This document shows positions 6,865 to 11,940 of a stretch of DNA of 11,940 nt, piece by piece. The DNA lies in contig JAWVYU010000145.1 in NCBI GenBank assembly GCA_033722575.1, positions 1-11,940 on the forward strand. Direction: 5' to 3'. A program made the translations under genes and the position numbers. This DNA comes from GCA-2748575 sp033722575. GTDB lineage: Bacteria > Pseudomonadota > Gammaproteobacteria > Pseudomonadales > Ketobacteraceae. Positions within the stretch are counted from its first letter, which is position 1, and each line of letters begins with the position of its first letter. The notes beneath the pieces were generated by a model. It was not told where the DNA came from and did no database searches. It was given only the letters and a program-made list of their open reading frames with translations.

Positions 6865-9645
6865 ATGACTGAATATCTGTACGACTCCACACAGGCCATT
6901 GTACTGGACAAGGACGCGCTGGGTGGCAAGGCATACAATATGGCCTGGCTTTCCAAAGAGGGATTCCCGGTGCCCAAGTGGTGGGTTCTGACCACCGAGG
7001 CGTTGCGTTCCCAGCTGGAAGCAGCCGGTCTGGAAGACTGGATTAAACAGCAGGTCAAGACACTGAGCGGCGACTCGGACAGTGCTGCTGTGGGCAAAGT
7101 GGCCGATGCTATTCAGGGCAAAGTCGCGAAACTGGCTCTGACGGACAATCTCAGAAGCCTTATTAAAGAGGCATTGCCCGAAAGTGATCTTGAGGAAAAG
7201 TATTTCGCGGTACGTTCCTCCATTCTTGGAGAGGACGCCGAGGGCGCCTCTTTCGCGGGCCAGATGGATTCTTACCTGTACCAAAAAGGGCTGGATGCCA
7301 TCTGCGAAAGTGTTATCAAGGTACTTTCCAGTGCGTTTAACCATAGGGCGCTGGTGTATCGCCTGAGTAAAGGCCTGCCCGTTACCGATATTCAGGCAGC
7401 GGTTATTATTCAGGAGATGATAGACGGAGCGGTATCCGGCGTTATGTTCACCGCCCAGCCCATTACCGGCAGCCGTAAACACGCGCTGATTTCTGCTACC
7501 TGGGGTTGTGGTGAAGGGGTTGTTTCCGGTATCTGCAATACCGACGAATATACCGTTGGCCTGTTTGATAACAAGATTGAAAAGCAGATCAATGAAAAGG
7601 ATATTCAGCTGGTCTTTGATAAGGAATCGGGACGGGGTACCAAAGAAATCCCGGTGCCGGACGATCAGCAGAATCAGCCGTGCCTGAGCGACGACAGAAT
7701 CAGAGAACTCAAAGATACGGGGCTGGCCATCGCAGAGAAATGCAAGTCACCCCAGGATATTGAGTGGACCATTAAAGATAATCAGATTTATATCCTGCAA
7801 ACCCGGCCGGTAACCTCATTGCCCGAGTTCGCCGATCCTAATGACAAGCTGGTGGTATGGGACAATTCCAATATCCAGGAATCCTATTGCGGTGTAACCA
7901 CACCCCTGACGTTTTCCTATGCCTGCCGGGCTTATATGCAGGTTTATGATCAGACCTTCAGCCTGCTGGGTTCCAAGGATATGGTAAAGAGTCAGCAGGA
8001 TATGCTGGCAAATATGCTGGGCCTGATCCGCGGACGGGTTTATTACAATATCAATAACTGGTACAAATCCCTGTTGTTTTTGCCTTCCTTCAAGACCAAT
8101 AAGTCTGATATGGAAAAAATGATGGGGCTGCAGGATCCGGTAGACTTTGTCCAGGCGAAGGAGCTGTCCTTCTGGGAAAAGCTGGTGCAGGTTCCCAAAA
8201 TGCTGGTGGCACTGTTCAAACTCACCAGTGGCTTCCGGAACATGCATAAACTGGTGCCTCAATTCAGAGCAGGTTTCGAGGAAAACTATCAGCGGGTGGA
8301 ACGTGGAAAACTGCACACCATGACGGTGGGTGAGATTATTGAGCTGTGCAAGGACCTGGATAAAAAGCTGGTGGGGCAGTGGTCCACACCCATTATCAAT
8401 GATTTCTATGTAATGATGATGAATGGCCGGGTGCATCGCTGGCTGGAAAGTGCCGGATTTGAGGAGCCTGCCACCATTCAGAATAATCTGATGTCCGGGG
8501 AAGAGGGCATCGAGAGTACAGAACCCACTAAGTATCTGTTGCGGCTATGTGATCAGATCCGCACGGATCCCGAACTGAAGCAAACCATTGAGACTACTGC
8601 CAACGACAAGTTGCTGGATGTGTTGCAGGTCAGTTATCCGGGGTTGTACAAGCAGTGTATGGAATACATTGAGCTTTACGGGGATCGCACCATGGGCGAG
8701 CTCAAGCTTGAATCCATCACCCTTCGCGAGGATCCCAAGTTCATGTTTGCGGTACTGAAAAACTTTCTTTCCCGCGACGATTTAACCCTGAACACGCTGG
8801 CTGAAAACGAAGAGAAATTCCGCAACGAGGCGGAAGCCCAGGCATTCAGCGCCATCAAAAGCAAGCTGGGATCAAGAAAGCTGGCCAAGTTCAAAAAGGA
8901 TCTGACCAAATTGCGGGAAGCCGTGAAGAACCGGGAAAACATGTGCCTGGCACGAACCCGTGTATTTGGTATTTATCGCAGCATGTTTCTTGAAATTGGC
9001 AATCAGCTGGCTTTTTACGGCTTCCTGGATAACCCCAGGGATATTTTCTATCTCACCATTGAAGAGATCTATGCTTTCAACGATGGCCGCTCAGTGCAGA
9101 CTGTGATGAAGCCCATTGTTGCGGCACGCAGAGCCGAGTTTGAGGAGTATGAAAAAGAGGACCTGCCTCATCATTTCTGGACCTATGGCGCAGTCTATCT
9201 TAACAACAAGTACGAATACCCCAATGCTGCTTCGGAAGAGGAGCTGGCCGCTTCCGCCAACTCCCGAAGCCTGAAGGGCACTGGCTGCTACCCGGGTATT
9301 GTGGAAAAGAGTGTCCGGCTGATTTTCTCTCCGGAAGACGAGCTGAGTCTGGAAGGTCAGATTCTTTGCACGGTAAGAACCGATCCGGGCTGGGCTCCGC
9401 TGTTTCCCACCGCTGGTGGTATTATAGTTGAGCGCGGATCCACGCTGTCCCATTCTGCGGTGGTTGCCAGGGAACTGGGGATTCCGGCGATCGTCGGCGT
9501 GCCCAATGTCACCAGTATTCTGAAAGATCAGGAGCAGGTACGCATGGATGGTTCCTCCGGCATTGTCGAGCGGCTTGAGCTGGAAGAAACGGTCGAACCG
9601 ACGGAAGAAGTTCAAAGCGGTGAGGTAAAGGAAAATGCAGGGTGA
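6865..9645 (+). CDS. Dikinase-type phosphotransferase with rifampicin-phosphotransferase-like architecture (PEP-synthase-related)
   Basis: The protein has 926 residues. Residues 1-318 form an ATP-grasp domain of the PEP synthase/PPDK type: GGKAYNMAWL (20-29), FAVRSSILGEDAEGASFAGQ (114-133), SGVMFTAQP (191-199) and PQDIEW..YILQTRP (296-315). A long, mostly helical middle region (about 330-810) starts with NIQESYCGVTTPLTFSYA (336-353). The swivelling phosphohistidine domain is C-terminal: GGIIVERGSTLSHSAVVARE, with the catalytic His at 863. True PEP synthase has this His domain in the middle and a PEP/pyruvate barrel at the end; no barrel is seen here. The order matches rifampicin phosphotransferase, which moves the beta-phosphate of ATP through His to a hydroxyl acceptor. 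The acceptor here is unknown; the isoprenoid context suggests a lipid or alcohol intermediate. The ATG follows the preceding stop by one base, implying translational coupling. An in-frame upstream ATG at 6808 was rejected because it lies inside the previous gene and precedes the domain's natural start. Confidence 0.88.
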   Translation: MTEYLYDSTQAIVLDKDALGGKAYNMAWLSKEGFPVPKWWVLTTEALRSQLEAAGLEDWIKQQVKTLSGDSDSAAVGKVADAIQGKVAKLALTDNLRSLIKEALPESDLEEKYFAVRSSILGEDAEGASFAGQMDSYLYQKGLDAICESVIKVLSSAFNHRALVYRLSKGLPVTDIQAAVIIQEMIDGAVSGVMFTAQPITGSRKHALISATWGCGEGVVSGICNTDEYTVGLFDNKIEKQINEKDIQLVFDKESGRGTKEIPVPDDQQNQPCLSDDRIRELKDTGLAIAEKCKSPQDIEWTIKDNQIYILQTRPVTSLPEFADPNDKLVVWDNSNIQESYCGVTTPLTFSYACRAYMQVYDQTFSLLGSKDMVKSQQDMLANMLGLIRGRVYYNINNWYKSLLFLPSFKTNKSDMEKMMGLQDPVDFVQAKELSFWEKLVQVPKMLVALFKLTSGFRNMHKLVPQFRAGFEENYQRVERGKLHTMTVGEIIELCKDLDKKLVGQWSTPIINDFYVMMMNGRVHRWLESAGFEEPATIQNNLMSGEEGIESTEPTKYLLRLCDQIRTDPELKQTIETTANDKLLDVLQVSYPGLYKQCMEYIELYGDRTMGELKLESITLREDPKFMFAVLKNFLSRDDLTLNTLAENEEKFRNEAEAQAFSAIKSKLGSRKLAKFKKDLTKLREAVKNRENMCLARTRVFGIYRSMFLEIGNQLAFYGFLDNPRDIFYLTIEEIYAFNDGRSVQTVMKPIVAARRAEFEEYEKEDLPHHFWTYGAVYLNNKYEYPNAASEEELAASANSRSLKGTGCYPGIVEKSVRLIFSPEDELSLEGQILCTVRTDPGWAPLFPTAGGIIVERGSTLSHSAVVARELGIPAIVGVPNVTSILKDQEQVRMDGSSGIVERLELEETVEPTEEVQSGEVKENAG

Positions 9646-10747
9646 TTTTTCCGGCGAATGGGATCCTGCGAAGGAGCTTCCCGCCGGTTTTGTCGAGTTG
9701 CCCGGGAAAGTTTACAGCGAGTACCCGGACTGGATACCGGAAGTGGAAGCGGTTGTCCGCTACATGTTCAGTCAACAGAATAAGTATTTTGCCGTTGGCA
9801 AGGTTTGGGTGGGGCTAAATGACAACACCAGGCTGGCGGGTTTCCTGGCACCACATCAGCGCATAGAGGGTAAGCTCGCCGCCTTCTTTGGTTATTGGGA
9901 AACGAAGGACAACCCTGCCGCTAACAAAGCGCTTTTCGAAGCGTTCGAGGAGTGGGCCAGAGACCAGGGCGCCGAAAGGATTTACGGGCCCATCAATTTC
10001 TCCACCTACGGTATGTACCGCATCCGGCTTGACAGCTTTGATGCGGGTCAGTTTATAGGTGAACCCTTCAACCCGCCTTATTACCCCGGTTTGCTGGAAG
10101 GTCTGGGCTATGAGCTGGCCAAGATGTACGGCACCTCCAACATACCGGATCTTGCCAAAGCGGCTGAGAAAAGCCGTGAGTATGTTGATTCACTGAAACA
10201 GGCTGTGGAATCAGAGTATGTCGTAAAACTGGTGACAGCAGAATACTGGCTGGACCGGATAGAGGAACTCTATGGGTTGACCCTGGAGATTTTTGAGGAA
10301 AACTTCGCCTATACCCCCATCACCCTGGATGATTTTCGCAAAGCCTGTGGTGAATCCTTTGCCGCGAAAATATGCCAGCACAGTTCTGTGGTTGCTGAAA
10401 CACGGGACGGCGAGATCGCCGGGATGATGCTCTGTTTTCCGGATTACTCCGCGCTGGTACGCCAGGGGACACGGCAGCCCATTGCGCCGGAGACCGTCTC
10501 GTTCGCCAAACATTTTGACAGCCTGCCAGACCCACGCACACTGTTGTTGAAAACGGCGGGCGTGTCAGACAGACACAGGGGAAAATATCTGTACACCTAC
10601 CTGTTTAATCTGTGTGTTCTGAACGCATTGCCTTATTACGATAAAGCGCTCGGCTGTTTGTATGTTATTGATAACCCATCAAGGAAAACGGCAGACAGAA
10701 TGAGCCAGGATTTACGGCATTATGCCTTATACAGCAAGGAGCTTTAG
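9635..10747 (+). CDS. YghO-like GNAT-fold N-acyltransferase
   Basis: The protein has 370 residues, the usual length of the YghO-like family. It is predicted soluble and has no signal peptide. Hallmarks: an N-terminal FVELPGKVYSEYPDWIPEVE (19-38), corresponding to 'Fv.vP..lY..dp.wvP'; FFGYWETKDNPAANKALFEA (84-103), corresponding to the 'GfFg.fe..dd...a..Ll' segment; GPINFSTYGMYRI (118-130); and EPFNPPYYPGLLEGLGY (143-159). The C-terminal half (about 200-370) resembles a second GNAT-like lobe. Family members are mostly uncharacterised; from memory, related proteins have been implicated in acylating sphingoid-type amines in bacterial ceramide synthesis, which I cannot verify here. Next to an acyl-activating ligase, an acyl transfer role is plausible, but donor and acceptor are unknown. 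The gene overlaps the previous one by 11 bases, with GAGGT (9622-9626) 8 bases before the ATG. Confidence 0.75.
   Translation: MQGDFSGEWDPAKELPAGFVELPGKVYSEYPDWIPEVEAVVRYMFSQQNKYFAVGKVWVGLNDNTRLAGFLAPHQRIEGKLAAFFGYWETKDNPAANKALFEAFEEWARDQGAERIYGPINFSTYGMYRIRLDSFDAGQFIGEPFNPPYYPGLLEGLGYELAKMYGTSNIPDLAKAAEKSREYVDSLKQAVESEYVVKLVTAEYWLDRIEELYGLTLEIFEENFAYTPITLDDFRKACGESFAAKICQHSSVVAETRDGEIAGMMLCFPDYSALVRQGTRQPIAPETVSFAKHFDSLPDPRTLLLKTAGVSDRHRGKYLYTYLFNLCVLNALPYYDKALGCLYVIDNPSRKTADRMSQDLRHYALYSKEL
10736..10741 (+). promoter_or_regulatory. Shine-Dalgarno site supporting a GTG start
   Basis: AAGGAG lies inside the end of the preceding gene, 6 bases before the GTG at 10748. That GTG immediately follows the upstream TAG stop. 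This fixes the start of the ligase gene at a non-ATG codon. Confidence 0.75.
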
Positions 10748-11940
10748 GTGAGCTTTAACCTGGCGGGATACCTTAAAAAAAATGCCGATGCCGCGCCCGA
10801 CAAGCTCGCACTCGTAATCCCGATGATGGACGGCAAGACCTGTGTGGGTGAGGAGCGGGCAACTTTCAGTGAGCTTTCCGGAAAAGTGGCCAGCTTTCAG
10901 CGAGGCTGGAAAAAATTGGGATTGCAAAAAGGTGACCGGGTTATTGTGCTGTTCCGGCCTTCTGTTGATCTGTACGCGGTGGTGATCAGCTTGATTGCAC
11001 TGGGGAGGGTGCCGGTGTTCATCGATACCGGTATGCCCAAGAAAAAAATACTGATGGCCCTGAAAGATTCCAACGCCAGAGTTTTTATCAGTATCAAGCC
11101 ACTGGTCAGGATGTTCTGGATTATCCCCTCCCTGTGGCGCATGAAACGGTTTGCCGTGGACGGAGACGGGCTCGGCTATCGTCATATAAGCTGGCTCCGG
11201 GCGGATCAGATCAAAGATCCCTTTGAGTACATCAATATTGATCCGGAGGATCACGGGCTGATTTCCTTTACCTCCGGGAGCACGGGGCGCCCCAAAGGAG
11301 CCGACCGCACCCAGGGCAGCCTTGAAAATCAGCACCTGATATTGCGCAGTCATCTTCCCGACAAGGAGGGAGATATTGATATGACGAGTTTTCCCGTATG
11401 GGTGCTACACAACCTATGCTGCGGAATGACGACTGTGCTACCCAAAGTTGACCTTACCAGGCCCGGAGACGTTCAGCCTGATATTGTTGTGGAACAGATT
11501 GAACAAACCGGGGTAACCCGTTTCAGTGCCGCCCCGGCTTTTATGGAGAGGTTAACGAGGTATCTTGAGGAATCCGGAAAACAACTGCCGGATATCAATC
11601 TGGTGTTTACCGGCGGCGCCACGGTTCCGGTTGAACTGGCGGCAAGAATGACCCGGGTGTTCCCGAACGCGCTCGCCAAAGTGGTTTACGGTTCCACTGA
11701 ATCAGAGCCTATCAGCAGCGTTGAGGCGAAGGAGTTTGTACGTGACTCGGGTTCGCAGCCTGGTTTTCTGGTGGGGAAACCGGTCAAGGATGTGGAAGTC
11801 TGTGTTGCCTCTTTACCCGACAGGCCGGTGGAAGAAGCGGAAGTTAATGCCAGTCAGCTGAAAGCCTTTGATATCGGCGAGATTCTGGTGAGCGGTGAAC
11901 ATGTTCTGAAAGCGTATGTGGACAATGTCAGCGCAACCCG
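10748..11940 (+). CDS. OleC-like AMP-dependent acyl ligase (ANL superfamily), 3'-truncated
   Basis: The frame is open from GTG 10748 to the window edge: 397 full codons of an expected roughly 550. ANL enzymes activate a carboxylate with ATP. The phosphate-binding loop is TSGSTGRPKG (residues 175-184) and the adenine/active-site motif is YGSTE (314-318). The region PVWVLHNLCCGMTTVLPKVD followed by LTRP, then SAAPAFMERLTRY and VFTGGATVPVELAARM, resembles the OleC/'fatty acid CoA ligase' subgroup. OleC converts beta-hydroxy acids to beta-lactones during long-chain olefin synthesis, but other subgroup members have different or unknown roles. After the phosphate loop the usual 'THG/RTHG' is RTQGS, so a commonly conserved His is Gln. 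The C-terminal hinge and catalytic Lys lie outside the window. The N-terminus (SFNLAGYLKKNADAAPDKLA) is a normal ANL start. The gene abuts the GNAT gene with no gap, so it belongs to the same operon. Confidence 0.85.
   Translation, partial: MSFNLAGYLKKNADAAPDKLALVIPMMDGKTCVGEERATFSELSGKVASFQRGWKKLGLQKGDRVIVLFRPSVDLYAVVISLIALGRVPVFIDTGMPKKKILMALKDSNARVFISIKPLVRMFWIIPSLWRMKRFAVDGDGLGYRHISWLRADQIKDPFEYINIDPEDHGLISFTSGSTGRPKGADRTQGSLENQHLILRSHLPDKEGDIDMTSFPVWVLHNLCCGMTTVLPKVDLTRPGDVQPDIVVEQIEQTGVTRFSAAPAFMERLTRYLEESGKQLPDINLVFTGGATVPVELAARMTRVFPNALAKVVYGSTESEPISSVEAKEFVRDSGSQPGFLVGKPVKDVEVCVASLPDRPVEEAEVNASQLKAFDIGEILVSGEHVLKAYVDNVSAT

Larger units (their letters stand above)
3121..11940 (+). other. 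Probable five-gene operon, continuing beyond the right edge
   Basis: Five genes on the same strand have junctions of +38, +1, -11 and 0 bases. No terminator or promoter-sized gap is seen between them. The only long non-coding stretch is upstream (2781-3120), which carries the candidate operator. Shared transcription and translational coupling are therefore likely. The last gene is cut by the window, so further members may follow. Confidence 0.85.

Noticed and set aside
1..11940. CRISPR arrays, insertion sequences, tRNA or rRNA genes
   Set aside because: No direct-repeat arrays, transposase-like genes, terminal repeats or tRNA/rRNA sequences were seen in the window.

Overview
The window looks like a chromosomal segment of a Gram-negative gammaproteobacterium of moderate GC content. 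The asparaginyl-tRNA synthetase has the length and motif layout of the gammaproteobacterial enzyme, and penicillin-acylase-family proteins plus OleC-like ligases are common in marine and environmental members of that class. I cannot name a genus from sequence alone. All recognised genes lie on the + strand.

Layout: (1) bases 1-1347 hold the C-terminal part of a penicillin-acylase-family Ntn hydrolase, cut by the left edge. (2) Bases 1383-2780 hold asnS, closed by a stem-loop terminator at about 2808-2851. (3) Bases 2781-3120 are a 340-base non-coding region. It contains that terminator, a 17-base operator-like inverted repeat matching the TTGGT-N3-ACCAA pattern of FadR/PdhR-type GntR regulators, and a second inverted repeat that resembles half of a CIRCE element. 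(4) From 3121 to the right edge there are five tightly packed genes: a UbiA-type membrane prenyltransferase; a three-part protein with a class I HMG-CoA reductase core, a PilZ-like N-terminal part and a C-terminal APH/choline-kinase-like kinase; a dikinase-type phosphotransferase built like rifampicin phosphotransferase rather than PEP synthase; a YghO-like GNAT-fold acyltransferase; and an OleC-like AMP-dependent ligase truncated by the right edge. Gaps between these genes are 38, 1, -11 and 0 bases, so they very probably form one operon.

The operon is the interesting part. Its enzymes suggest a dedicated lipid or isoprenoid pathway: reduction of an acyl-CoA to an alcohol (HMGR), one or two phosphorylations (fused kinase, then dikinase), prenyl transfer at the membrane (UbiA), and acyl activation and transfer (OleC-like ligase, GNAT). 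I do not recognise this combination as a characterised pathway. The order of steps and the product are inference. The family assignments and the preserved catalytic residues are read from the sequence.
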